From: DATBDN01 sp963715995
GTDB taxonomy: Bacteria; Actinomycetota; Thermoleophilia; Solirubrobacterales; Thermoleophilaceae
Length of the DNA: 64,000 nucleotides
Direction: 5' to 3'
Assembly: GCA_963715995.1 (NCBI GenBank)
Contig: OY970283.1
Location: 1,798,001-1,862,000, forward strand
Positions 50,410 to 58,941 of the stretch are shown here, in pieces. Both the position numbers and the translations under genes were made by a program. Position 1 is the stretch's first letter. Each line of letters begins with the position of its first letter. The notes under the pieces were generated by a model that was not told the DNA's origin, did not search any database, and saw nothing but the letters and a program-made list of their open reading frames with translations.

Positions 50410-51570
50410 ATGCGGCTTGCGGTGTTCGTCGACGTCTTCCCCGAGCTGTCGGAGACCTTCATCCTGAACGAGGTCCTGGCGCTGGCCGCGGAGGGACTGG
50501 ACGTGCGCGTGGAGGCCGGCAGCCGCTCGCAGCGCCCCAACCCCGAGGCGGGTGGATCGGTGCCGGCCGCCTACTGGGACGAAGGCGGCTCGCGCGACCA
50601 GAACCTGCGCGCGCTCGGCTGGCTCGTCGCGCGCCATCCGCTGCGCGTGGCGCGCGACCTGCTCGGGCGCTCGCGCTGGCGCCGCGACGAGGCGGTGCGG
50701 CCACTGCGCCGGCTCGCGCCGGTCGCGCGCCGCGTGGCGGGGTCCGCCGACCACATCCACGCGCACTTCGCAGGCGCGGCTGCGCTCGACGCGATGCGCG
50801 TGTCGCTGCTCACCGGAGTGCCCTACAGCGTGACCACCCACGCCTACGACATCTTCCTGGCGCCCGCCAACCTCGACGAGAAGCTCGAGCGCGCGCATTT
50901 CCACGTCGCGGTCTGCCGCTACAACGCCGAATTCCTGCGCCGGCGGGTGCCGCGCGCTGCGGCCCGCATGCGCGAGATCGTCATGGGGGTCGACCCAGAT
51001 CGCTTCCGTCGCTCCCGGCCCTACCCCGGAACGCGCACCGTGCTGGCCGTCGGGCGCCTGATCGAGAAGAAGGGCTTCGCCTACCTGGTGGAGGCGGCGC
51101 GGGCACTCCCCGACGTCGACTTCCAGATTGCCGGCGACGGCCCACTGCGCGACGAACTGGCGCGGGGCGCGCCCGCGAACGTCGCGTTGCTCGGTGCCCA
51201 GCCGCCGGCCGAGGTGCGGCGACTGCTCGAGGCGGCCGACCTGCTGGCGCTGCCGTGCGTGGTCGCGGCGGACGGCGATCGCGACTCCATGCCGGTGGTG
51301 GTCAAGGAGGCGCTCGCGATGGAGGTGCCGGTGGTGGGGAGCGACGAGGTCGGAATGCCGGAGATGGTCCAGGACGGCTGGGGCCGGCTCGTGCCCCCGC
51401 GTGACGCGCTCGCGCTGACGGAGGCCATCGGCGCGCTGCTGGCCCTGCCGCCCGAGGAGCGGGCGCTGATGGGCCGGCGCGGGCGTGAGTTCGTCGCGCG
51501 CAACTTCACGGTCCGCGACCAGGCGCTCAGGCTGATCCACCTGATCGACGGGGATAGGCGCAACCCCTGA
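50410..51570 (+). CDS. Glycosyltransferase family 4 (colanic-acid/exopolysaccharide type)
   Basis: A 386-residue GT-B enzyme. The N-terminal VFPELSETFILNEVLAL motif is typical of WcaL/AmsK-like exopolysaccharide transferases. The acceptor-site HIHAHFAGAAA and THAYDIF, the donor-site VLAVGRLIEKKGFAYLVEAA, and SMPVVVKEALAMEVPVVGSD with the E-x-x-x family pattern follow. It begins 11 bp after the CpsB-type gene on the same strand, so they are probably one operon for an exported glycan. Confidence 0.87.
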   Translation: MRLAVFVDVFPELSETFILNEVLALAAEGLDVRVEAGSRSQRPNPEAGGSVPAAYWDEGGSRDQNLRALGWLVARHPLRVARDLLGRSRWRRDEAVRPLRRLAPVARRVAGSADHIHAHFAGAAALDAMRVSLLTGVPYSVTTHAYDIFLAPANLDEKLERAHFHVAVCRYNAEFLRRRVPRAAARMREIVMGVDPDRFRRSRPYPGTRTVLAVGRLIEKKGFAYLVEAARALPDVDFQIAGDGPLRDELARGAPANVALLGAQPPAEVRRLLEAADLLALPCVVAADGDRDSMPVVVKEALAMEVPVVGSDEVGMPEMVQDGWGRLVPPRDALALTEAIGALLALPPEERALMGRRGREFVARNFTVRDQALRLIHLIDGDRRNP

Positions 51571-51594
51571 CCGGGCAAGCTGTTACTGACCCGA

Positions 51595-52869
51595 ATGCGC
51601 GCGACGATCGTCCTCATCTCGTTTGTCCTGCTCGTGGCGGCGCCCGCCGCCGGGGCCGCCACGGCGACCACCGCCGACGGCAACCTGCACTACCAGGCCG
51701 CGCCCGGCGAGGTCAACAACGTCACCTTCACCCGCGTGTCAGGCGACACGTTTCGGGTCACCGACCTCGGCGCGAAGATCAGCGCGGGGACAGGCTGCCA
51801 GCAGGAGAGCCCGAACGTGGTCACCTGCACGACCGCCGCCGGCAAGCCGATAATCGCCAACCTGAACGACCAGGACGACCGTGCCAGCTCGCGCACGAGC
51901 CGCTCGGTGCAGCTCTTCGGCGAGGACGGAAACGATCACCTGGTCGGCGCGAGCGGGCGTGACCGGATCGACGGCGGCAACGGCGACGACAGCCTCAGCG
52001 GCGGGTCGGGCCGTGACACCATCAGCGGCGGCGCGGGCAACGACCTGCTCATGGGCGGGACCGGGAACGACAGCGAGTCGGGCGGCAGCGGCGACGACGT
52101 TCTGCGCGAGGACAGCGCGCCGAACGGATCGGACTCGCTGAGCGGCGGCTCGGGCATCGACACGGTCGACTACAGCGCGCGCTCGGCACCGGTCGACGTC
52201 TCCCTCGACGACCGTGCCAACGACGGGGACCGGCACGGGAACGAGCGCGACAACGTGCATTCGGCCATCGACCGCGTGCTAGGCGGCTCGGGCAGCGACA
52301 TCTTGATCGGCCGCAACGGCCCCTCCGATGCGCTGATCGGAGGCGCGGGGGACGACCTGATCGACCCGCTGCGCGGCAACGACAGCGTCGACGGCGGCCC
52401 GGGGATCGACCAGATCCGCGTGCGCGACCTGTCCTCTGACCAGGTCATCTGCGGTGATGGAGTCGATTCGGTCGCAGCCGACGCGCTCGATGCCGTGTCG
52501 ACCGACTGCGAGAAGGTCAGGCGCGCGGTGGCGATGTCGGTCGCCCTGGCGGCACGCGCGGCCTACCCGACCGTGATGCTGCGCGTGACCTGCCCTCCAA
52601 GCGCGTTCAAGTCGTGTGCAGGGCGGGTGCTGATCCACTCGCTGGCCAAGGTCGTGCGGCACGGCAACCGCCACCGGACGCTCACGCTCGGGGTGCGCCG
52701 CTTCAGCGTCGCCGTGGGTCAGGAGGCGGTCATCGGCCTGCGCATCCGGGCGGGCGCCAGGCGCTACCTAGGGTCCAGCGGGCTGGTGGTACGGGCAGTC
52801 CTGTCGGCGTTCGACGGCGCCGGCCCGGCGCGCAAGGACGCCGCTCGCTTCCGCGTCGCGCCGGGCTGA
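51595..52869 (+). CDS. Secreted RTX-like calcium-repeat protein
   Basis: A 424-residue exported protein. Signal peptide IVLISFVLLVAAPAAGAATA; a globular N-terminal part to residue 100 (NLHYQAAPGEVNNVTFTRVS is a recurrent opening in such proteins); then about eight nonapeptide units (GGNGDDSLSGG, GGSGRDTISGG, GGAGNDLLMGG) and GGSGIDTVDYSARSAPVDVS, which is a frequent end-of-roll motif; the VICGDGVDSV cap; and a C-terminal beta-module of about 110 residues with a Cys pair. Sec export is indicated and no type I machinery is nearby. Function is unknown. Confidence 0.75.
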   Translation: MRATIVLISFVLLVAAPAAGAATATTADGNLHYQAAPGEVNNVTFTRVSGDTFRVTDLGAKISAGTGCQQESPNVVTCTTAAGKPIIANLNDQDDRASSRTSRSVQLFGEDGNDHLVGASGRDRIDGGNGDDSLSGGSGRDTISGGAGNDLLMGGTGNDSESGGSGDDVLREDSAPNGSDSLSGGSGIDTVDYSARSAPVDVSLDDRANDGDRHGNERDNVHSAIDRVLGGSGSDILIGRNGPSDALIGGAGDDLIDPLRGNDSVDGGPGIDQIRVRDLSSDQVICGDGVDSVAADALDAVSTDCEKVRRAVAMSVALAARAAYPTVMLRVTCPPSAFKSCAGRVLIHSLAKVVRHGNRHRTLTLGVRRFSVAVGQEAVIGLRIRAGARRYLGSSGLVVRAVLSAFDGAGPARKDAARFRVAPG

Positions 52870-52873
52870 CGGG

Positions 52874-53866
52874 TCAGGCGACCACGCACAGCGCCCGCGG
52901 GACGACGCCGTAGGACGCCTCCTCGAAGTCGCCGATGAAATCACCGTCGACCTGGAGCGGGAAGCTGCCCTCGACTGCCCGGATCTGCGCGTAGTCGATG
53001 CCCGTGAAGCCGGCGACCTGGCGGTGGCGCTGAACCGTCTTCGCCCGCGCGGAGAAGAGCCGCGGGATCAGCGTGGGCATGTCGGCAGCTGACGCGCGTT
53101 CCAGGACCGTGAGCGAGAGCGTGCCGTTGTCGAGCGCAGCCCCCTCACAGACCCGGATCGGTCGCGGGCCGAAGTACGTGAACGGGTCGGAGTTCTGGAC
53201 GATCACCGTCACCCCCTCTAGCTGCTGGCCGTCGACCTCGACGGCCAGGCGGGGTGGGTTGACAAGGTACTTGCGCATGAACTGCGTGACCGCGACGTAG
53301 GTGTAGTACCAGCGCGTGTAGCGCGACTTGAGCCTGGGATGGGCGTCCACCTGTTCCACGACGGATGCGTCGAGCCCGATCCCGGATGAGAAGGTGAAGT
53401 GGCGCCCGTTCACGCGCCCGAGGTCCACGCGCCAGGGCTCGAAGTGATCGGCGACCTGAAGCAGGTGCTCGGTCGCGTCGACCACGTCGCGCGGAATGCC
53501 GAGCGAGCGGCAGAACACGTTGGTGGAGCCGCCGGGCAGGCAGGTCAGCGGCACGTCGGTGCCGATCAGCCCGTTGGCTGCCTCGTTGACCGTGCCGTCG
53601 CCGCCGAACGCCACGACCACCTCGTAGCCCTCGTCCGCCGCCTCGCGGCAGAGCTCGGTTGCATGAAGCTTGGCCTGTGTGTCGACGGCTTCGACCTCAT
53701 ATCGCGACTGCAGCGCATACACGACCAGGTTCTTGAGCCGGTTCGAGACAGTCGTCGCGTAGGGGTTGACGATCACCAGCATGCGCCGGCGGCGAGCGTC
53801 CCGATGCAGAACGCGCTCGGCCAGCGCCTCCGCGCGTTCGAGCTCTGTCGGCGAAGGCCCCGTCAT
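52874..53866 (-). CDS. Diacylglycerol kinase-family lipid kinase
   Basis: A 330-residue DAGK_cat protein (DgkB/YegS-like) that phosphorylates a membrane lipid such as diacylglycerol. The nucleotide loops are IVNPYAT, AFGGDGTVNEAANGL and PGGSTNVFCRSLGI. The C-terminal beta-sandwich contains FTFSSGIGLDASVVE, VIVQNSDPFTYFG and the VDGDFIGDFEEA end motif. In actinobacteria related enzymes act in phosphatidylinositol or glycerophospholipid metabolism. Monocistronic; a TACGTT -10 lies 9 bases before the ATG. Confidence 0.9.
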   Translation of the reverse strand: MTGPSPTELERAEALAERVLHRDARRRRMLVIVNPYATTVSNRLKNLVVYALQSRYEVEAVDTQAKLHATELCREAADEGYEVVVAFGGDGTVNEAANGLIGTDVPLTCLPGGSTNVFCRSLGIPRDVVDATEHLLQVADHFEPWRVDLGRVNGRHFTFSSGIGLDASVVEQVDAHPRLKSRYTRWYYTYVAVTQFMRKYLVNPPRLAVEVDGQQLEGVTVIVQNSDPFTYFGPRPIRVCEGAALDNGTLSLTVLERASAADMPTLIPRLFSARAKTVQRHRQVAGFTGIDYAQIRAVEGSFPLQVDGDFIGDFEEASYGVVPRALCVVA

Positions 53867-53875
53867 CCCCGCGAG

Positions 53876-53881
53876 AACGTA
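53876..53881 (-). promoter_or_regulatory. Candidate -10 element (TACGTT) for the lipid kinase gene
   Basis: On the minus strand TACGTT ends 9 bases before ATG 53866, with no ribosome binding site. Confidence 0.4.
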
Positions 53882-53944
53882 ACCGAAACCACCGTCCTGT
53901 TACACGCCAGACCCGAAAGCTTCCCGGGGGTGCGCGCGCAGTGG

Positions 53945-53950
53945 TAGCGT
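53945..53950 (+). promoter_or_regulatory. Candidate -10 element (TAGCGT) for the beta-propeller gene
   Basis: TAGCGT ends 6 bases before GTG 53957, with no ribosome binding site. Confidence 0.45.
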
Positions 53951-53956
53951 CGCCGG

Positions 53957-56077
53957 GTGAGGGTCTCCCGGCGATTCGTGCTGACCGCGCTGCTGTGTGC
54001 CGGCGCGGTTTGCGCGGGAGCCCCCGTGGCGAATGCCGATCAGCGGCTGCTCCAGCTGTCGGGGAACGGCGGCTGCATCGTGCCTGGCCAGGTGAGCGGC
54101 TGCGCGCAGCAGGCGGCGCTCTTCAGGCCGTGGGGCGTCGCCGTGCGCGACAACCAGGCCTACGTCTCTGACTACGGGACCAACAGGATCTTGATCTACG
54201 ACCGTGACCCGATCAGCGGTGCGCTCACCCCGCGCGCCGCCTCCGCAGCCGGCTGTATCGCCGAGGACGGGGCGGGCACCGGCTGTGCCGACGCCCACGG
54301 CCTGGTGAATCCGACCGACATGGCGCTGAGCCCGGACGGCACGGCGCTTTACGTAGTCGCGTCCAGCGGGGTCGTCCGCCTGACACGGGACACCACCACG
54401 GGCGACCTGACCCAGGTGAACGGGACCTCGTCCTGCGTCACGTCGACGGGCAGCAGCGGCCTGTGCTCCACCGCGGCGCAATTGGACGGTGCGGCGAGCA
54501 TCGCGGTGAGCGCGAACGGGCAGAACGTCTACACGGTCGGGCAGAACCAGGGCTCGACAGGCTTCCTCGCCATGCTCGATACCGACGGCGGCGGGGTCGT
54601 CGCGCACGACCCGGCCGACGGCGGATGCGCCGGAGGCGCCGTGGCCAACGGCTGCATCGCCGCACGAGCGATGCCCGCGACCTACGACGTGGCGATCCCA
54701 CCAGACGGGAATGACGTCTACGTCACTTCCAGCTCAGGCCAGCCCGACGGCGATGCGGTGACGGCCTTCAGCCGTGCAAGCGACGGGACGCTGACCGCCA
54801 TTGCCGGTGAGGACGGTTGCCTGGCATCGACCGGTGAGGGTGAGGGCTGCGCCGAGGACGACGACCTCGGTGCTCGCCTCTCGGGCATCGTCTTCGGGAG
54901 CGACACGCGCGGCTGGGTTGCCGGGGCCAACAGCGGTTCGATCACCACGCTCAACCGTGACGCCTCGACCGGCGGCCTCACGGTCGGGTCGTGCGTCAGC
55001 TCCGCTGCCAGCGGACCCACCTCCGACTGCGCTGATCTGCCGAATGACGAGGGCTACGTGACGGACCTGGCGCTCACCGCGGACCATTCTGCGCTGGTGG
55101 CAGCCGGCCGTAGGGGGCGCGGGCTGACGGCGTTCTCCGTTGGCTCCGACGGGAGCCTCACGCCAGGCACTCCGCCCTTGGGCTGTATCGCGACCGGCGC
55201 CGACCTTTTTCCGACCACATGCACAGTCCCGCGCGGGTTCACGGCCACGCAGCACCAGGAGTTCGGCCCGCCCGCGCTCGCGCTCAGCGCCGACGGCCGC
55301 TACGTCTACGCGGCGTCTCCGGCGCTCCTGGACGACGGCGCCGGGATCGTGGCTGCGTCACGTGACACGGCCGATCCCGCGTGCGCCGCAGCGACGGTCG
55401 AAGTTGCCAGCGGCCAGAACACGACCCTGCCGCTGTCGTGCGCTGACCCGGATGGAGATCCGTTCACGGTCGCGATCGCCAGCGCGCCTGCCGCGGGCTC
55501 GCTCGGCACGATCGACCAGGCGGCAGGCACCGTCCCGTACACCGCACCGGAGACGGCGAGCGAGCTGACCACATCGCTCACGTTCAAGGCGATCGGCGCC
55601 AGTGGCCGCGACTCGGTCCCGGCGACGGTGACGATCAACGTCCACCCGCCCGCGTCGAATCCGGGAACGGGGGGCGAGCCCGGCGGTGGGGGCCAGCCGA
55701 TCGTGACGCCGCCGCCCGGCGTGACGCTGAAGACGATCGGTGCCAAGGTGAAAGCGAAGTGGAAGTTCGTCGGGACGGTCACGATCGTGAAGCTCATGAA
55801 CGTGACCGGGGTCCCGACGGGGTCGGCGGTGACGATCAGCTGCAAGGGCAAGGGCTGCCCGTTCAAGAAGAAGTCGTTCAAGCCGAAGGCGGGCAGCGTG
55901 AGCGCGACCAAGGCGCTCGGGAAGGCGAAGCTGAAGAAGGGCACGCTGCTGTCGGTGCAGGTCACGCACGCGGGGCTGATCGGGAAGTCGTTCAGCTACA
56001 CGGTCACCGGCAAGAAGAAGGCGCCGAAGGCCGTCGTCAAGTGCCTGCCGCCTGGCGGCAAGCCCGCCGCCTGCTAG
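53957..56077 (+). CDS. Secreted seven-bladed beta-propeller with a Cys-pair loop per blade
   Basis: A 706-residue exported protein. Signal peptide RRFVLTALLCAGAVCAGAPV. Residues 30 to about 480 form a lactonase/NHL-like propeller with strands such as GVAVRDNQAYVSDYG, MALSPDGTALYVV and LALSADGRYVYAAS. Seven loops each hold two cysteines 9-14 residues apart (for example GCIAEDGAGTGCA and GCLASTGEGEGCA), about one per blade. A cadherin- or Ig-like domain (SCADPDGDPFTVAIASAPAA) and a Gly/Pro linker follow, then a basic C-terminal module with CKGKGCPFKKKSFKPKAG. Function is unknown; binding of a ligand or cell wall is a guess. The stop shares a CTAG with the convergent gene. Confidence 0.75.
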   Translation: MRVSRRFVLTALLCAGAVCAGAPVANADQRLLQLSGNGGCIVPGQVSGCAQQAALFRPWGVAVRDNQAYVSDYGTNRILIYDRDPISGALTPRAASAAGCIAEDGAGTGCADAHGLVNPTDMALSPDGTALYVVASSGVVRLTRDTTTGDLTQVNGTSSCVTSTGSSGLCSTAAQLDGAASIAVSANGQNVYTVGQNQGSTGFLAMLDTDGGGVVAHDPADGGCAGGAVANGCIAARAMPATYDVAIPPDGNDVYVTSSSGQPDGDAVTAFSRASDGTLTAIAGEDGCLASTGEGEGCAEDDDLGARLSGIVFGSDTRGWVAGANSGSITTLNRDASTGGLTVGSCVSSAASGPTSDCADLPNDEGYVTDLALTADHSALVAAGRRGRGLTAFSVGSDGSLTPGTPPLGCIATGADLFPTTCTVPRGFTATQHQEFGPPALALSADGRYVYAASPALLDDGAGIVAASRDTADPACAAATVEVASGQNTTLPLSCADPDGDPFTVAIASAPAAGSLGTIDQAAGTVPYTAPETASELTTSLTFKAIGASGRDSVPATVTINVHPPASNPGTGGEPGGGGQPIVTPPPGVTLKTIGAKVKAKWKFVGTVTIVKLMNVTGVPTGSAVTISCKGKGCPFKKKSFKPKAGSVSATKALGKAKLKKGTLLSVQVTHAGLIGKSFSYTVTGKKKAPKAVVKCLPPGGKPAAC

Positions 56078-57054
56078 GTCGCTTCGTAGCGCATCACGCC
56101 GTCCGACTCGACCTCACGCACGCGGCCCTCGTTCATCAGCAGGTCGGTGTGGCCGATCACCTCGGACAGCGTCAGGTACGCCTGCGTGACGGCGATGTTG
56201 CCCCACAGCGCCTGCGCCAGCTCGTGCGCGCTGCGTGAGCGCTCGGCTATCAGGCCGTGGAGCTTCTCGGCGCGGCGCGCGTGCATCTCGAAGCGCTGGT
56301 CGATCAGCGCGCGGTGGTCTGTTATCGGGTCGCCGTGCCCCGGCAGGACCACGTCGAGGTCCATCGCGCGCGTCTTCGTCAGCGACTCCAGGTAGGTCAC
56401 GAGCGCCTGCGCACGCGGGCCGCCGTCGAGTGGCCGCGTGATGAGCGGGTTCGACGAGATGTGGCCGAGCAGGTGGTCTGCGGCCAGGAGCATCTTGCGC
56501 TCGGGGTCCTCGAACACCGTGTCGCTGGGGGAGTGGCCCGGGCGGAAGTGCACGCGCAGCGTGCGGTCGCGAAAGTCGATCGTCTCGCCGTCGCGGAGCA
56601 CGCGCGTGACCTTCGCCTTCGCGCCCCAGCCGCGAAAGGCCGCCGACACCGATCCGAGTGCGCGCGCGACCTCTTCCGGGATGCCGTGGCGCACCATCAG
56701 GTCCATCGCGAAGCGGTCGTCCTCGGCAGCTGCCGACGCGTAGTTCTCGATGAACGGCACCGCCGCCTCGATCGCGGCCACCTCGGCCTTCGAGTGCGAG
56801 GCGACGATGTCGACCAGGCCGATGTGGTCGATGTGCTGGTGGGTGACGAGGATGAGCTCGATGTCGTCCAGCGAGTGGCCGCGGTCGCGCAGGCGGCGCT
56901 GGAGCTCGTCGAGGGCGCGTCCCGAGTTCGGCCCCGAGTCGACCAGCGTCAGCGGCTCGTCCTCGATCAGATAGGTGTTGACGCGGCCGACCGCGAACGG
57001 CGTCGGGATCGCGATCTGCTGGATGCCCGCGGCCGCCGCGGCCTCATAGCTCAA
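56074..57054 (-). CDS. Metallo-beta-lactamase-fold hydrolase
   Basis: A 326-residue MBL-fold protein of the glyoxalase II/LACTB2-like kind. Metal motifs: LVTHQHIDHIG (HxHxDH variant), HFRPGHSPSD, AADHLLGHIS and VVLPGHGDPI. The C-terminal helical domain (EKLHGLIAERSRSAHELAQA) is typical of LACTB2-like proteins. The TTG start at 57054 overlaps the phosphomannomutase stop (TTGA). It is the third gene of a HIT-phosphomannomutase-MBL operon. The substrate could be a thioester or phosphodiester; not determinable. Confidence 0.85.
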   Translation of the reverse strand: MSYEAAAAAGIQQIAIPTPFAVGRVNTYLIEDEPLTLVDSGPNSGRALDELQRRLRDRGHSLDDIELILVTHQHIDHIGLVDIVASHSKAEVAAIEAAVPFIENYASAAAEDDRFAMDLMVRHGIPEEVARALGSVSAAFRGWGAKAKVTRVLRDGETIDFRDRTLRVHFRPGHSPSDTVFEDPERKMLLAADHLLGHISSNPLITRPLDGGPRAQALVTYLESLTKTRAMDLDVVLPGHGDPITDHRALIDQRFEMHARRAEKLHGLIAERSRSAHELAQALWGNIAVTQAYLTLSEVIGHTDLLMNEGRVREVESDGVMRYEAT

Positions 57055-58418
57055 GAGCGGATGAGCCCCAGCACCTCGTCGCGCCTTGCTTCCATGTCGT
57101 CGGGCGACACGAGCGACTCCAGGTTGAGCCGCAGGAGCGGCTCGGTGTTCGAGGGCCGCACGTTGAAGTGCCAGTCCTCGTAGTCCACCGACACGCCGTC
57201 GAGCCACGACACCTCGCCGTCCGAATAGCGCTCGGCCAGCTCCTGCATCTTGGCGTCCTGGTCTGAGACCTCGGAGTTGATCTCGCCCGAGATGAAGTAG
57301 TTGTCGCGGTACGGCGCGAGCAGCTCGGACATGCGCTTGCCCTTCACCGACAGCAGCTCGAGGAGCAGCAGCGCGGGCAGCGTGCCGGAGTCGGCGCAGT
57401 AGAAGTCGCGGAAGTAGTAGTGCCCGGACACCTCGCCCCCGAACGCCGCGCCGTCCTGGCGCATGCGCGTCTTGAAGAACGCATGCCCGACGCGGTTGAC
57501 TTCGGCACGGCCACCTGCCTGCTCGACCACGTGTCGCACCGCGCGTGATGCGCGGACGTCGTAGAGGATCAGCGCGCCCGGGTCCTTTGCCAGGATCGCC
57601 TCGGCCAGGAGCGCGGTCAGGAAGTCGCCGTCGACGAAGCGGCCGGTGTCGTCGATGAAGAAGCAGCGGTCGGCATCGCCATCCCACGCGATGCCCAGCT
57701 CGGCGCCCTCCGACAGGACCTTCTTGATGATGAAGCTGCGGTTCTCCGGCAGCAGCGGGTTGGGCTCGTGGTCGGGGAAGTTGCCATCGGGGGTCCAGTA
57801 GGTCGCGACCTGCTCGAGCGGCAGCTTGTCCAGCAGAGGCCCTGCCATCGGGCCCGCCATTCCGTTGCCGCCGTCCAGCACCACCTTCATCTTGCGAACC
57901 GCGCTCGTGTCGATCAGTGACGCGACCTTCTCCTCGAAGCCTGCGGTGATGTCAGCCTGCTCGTAACCGCCTGTGTCCACAGGCTCTCCGGGCTCGCCCG
58001 CGGTCACGATGTCGCGCAGCTCGCCGATGCCCACGTCACCGGACAGCGGCAGCGCGCCGCGGCGCACCAGCTTCGCGCCGGTGTAGGCCTTCGGGTTGTG
58101 GGAGGCGGTGCACATCAGGCCGCCGTCCAGGCCTTCGCTGCCGACCAGGAAGTAGAGCTGCTCGGTGCCGACCCGGCCGGCGTCGATCACATGCGCGCCC
58201 TCATCGAGCATCCCGTGGGCGTACTCGCTGGCCATGCTCGGCGCGGACAGGCGCATGTCGCGGCCAAGGCCCAGGCGCAGCTTGTCGACCGGCACGCCCT
58301 CGAGCTGCGAGATCACGCGCGCGAAGCCGCGCCCGATCCGGTAGGCGATGGCCTCGTCCATCTGGTCGGGGTAGATGCCGCGGACGTCGTATGCCTTGAA
58401 GATGGAGGTGTCGATCAA
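57051..58418 (-). CDS. manB: Phosphomannomutase/phosphoglucomutase
   Basis: A 455-residue alpha-D-phosphohexomutase that interconverts hexose 6- and 1-phosphates for GDP-mannose or UDP-glucose synthesis. Motifs: start FKAYDVRGIYPDQ, phosphoserine loop CTASHNPKAYTG, metal loop WDGDADRCFF, sugar-binding GEVSGHYYFRD and phosphate-binding RPSNTEPLLRL. Length and motif order are standard. The symbol is by function; mannose versus glucose preference is not readable. The ATG overlaps the HIT gene stop (ATGA). It could feed the glycosyltransferases located 7-9 kb away. Confidence 0.93.
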   Translation of the reverse strand: MIDTSIFKAYDVRGIYPDQMDEAIAYRIGRGFARVISQLEGVPVDKLRLGLGRDMRLSAPSMASEYAHGMLDEGAHVIDAGRVGTEQLYFLVGSEGLDGGLMCTASHNPKAYTGAKLVRRGALPLSGDVGIGELRDIVTAGEPGEPVDTGGYEQADITAGFEEKVASLIDTSAVRKMKVVLDGGNGMAGPMAGPLLDKLPLEQVATYWTPDGNFPDHEPNPLLPENRSFIIKKVLSEGAELGIAWDGDADRCFFIDDTGRFVDGDFLTALLAEAILAKDPGALILYDVRASRAVRHVVEQAGGRAEVNRVGHAFFKTRMRQDGAAFGGEVSGHYYFRDFYCADSGTLPALLLLELLSVKGKRMSELLAPYRDNYFISGEINSEVSDQDAKMQELAERYSDGEVSWLDGVSVDYEDWHFNVRPSNTEPLLRLNLESLVSPDDMEARRDEVLGLIRS

Positions 58419-58900
58419 AAGACCTGCCTCAGTTCCTTCCAGGAGTCGCTCAGAGCCTGCGGGAGCACGCGCACGTCTCCGATCACTGGCATGAAGTTGG
58501 TGTCGCCGCCCCAGCGCGGGACGACGTGCTGGTGCACGTGCTCCTCGATGCCCGCCCCGGCGGCGCCACCCTGGTTGATGCCGATGTTGAAGCCCTCGGG
58601 GGCGTAGACCGACCGCAGGGCCGCGATCGAGCGCTTCACGAGCTGCGCCATCTCGAGCAGCGTCCCGTCGTCGAGCGGCTCGATCGTCGGCTCGTGCGCG
58701 TATGGCGCAACCATCAGGTGGCCGTTGTTATAGGGGTATGTGTTCAGGATCACGAAGCAGCGCTCGTCGCGATGGATCACGCCGTAGCGCTCGTCCCCGT
58801 CCGCGCCGGACTCGACTGCGCGGCAGAAGATGCACTCGCCCGCCTTGGGCCCACGGATGTATTCGAGCCGCCACGGAGCCCAGAGCCGGTCTTCTGCCAC
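58415..58900 (-). CDS. HIT-family nucleotide hydrolase/transferase
   Basis: A 161-residue histidine-triad protein, AP4A phosphorylase-like as in actinobacteria. The HIT motif is EEHVHQHVVPRW with the nucleophile His. Two N-terminal cysteines (ECIFCRA) and downstream His residues form the zinc site of this branch, and WAPWRLEYI is the diagnostic N-terminus. In mycobacteria the neighbouring genes encode phosphatidylinositol synthesis; here it is coupled to a phosphomannomutase. Confidence 0.92.
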   Translation of the reverse strand: MAEDRLWAPWRLEYIRGPKAGECIFCRAVESGADGDERYGVIHRDERCFVILNTYPYNNGHLMVAPYAHEPTIEPLDDGTLLEMAQLVKRSIAALRSVYAPEGFNIGINQGGAAGAGIEEHVHQHVVPRWGGDTNFMPVIGDVRVLPQALSDSWKELRQVF

Positions 58901-58941
58901 AGGGCGCCGACTGTAACCAATGGTGTTTCCAAGGAGGGAAG

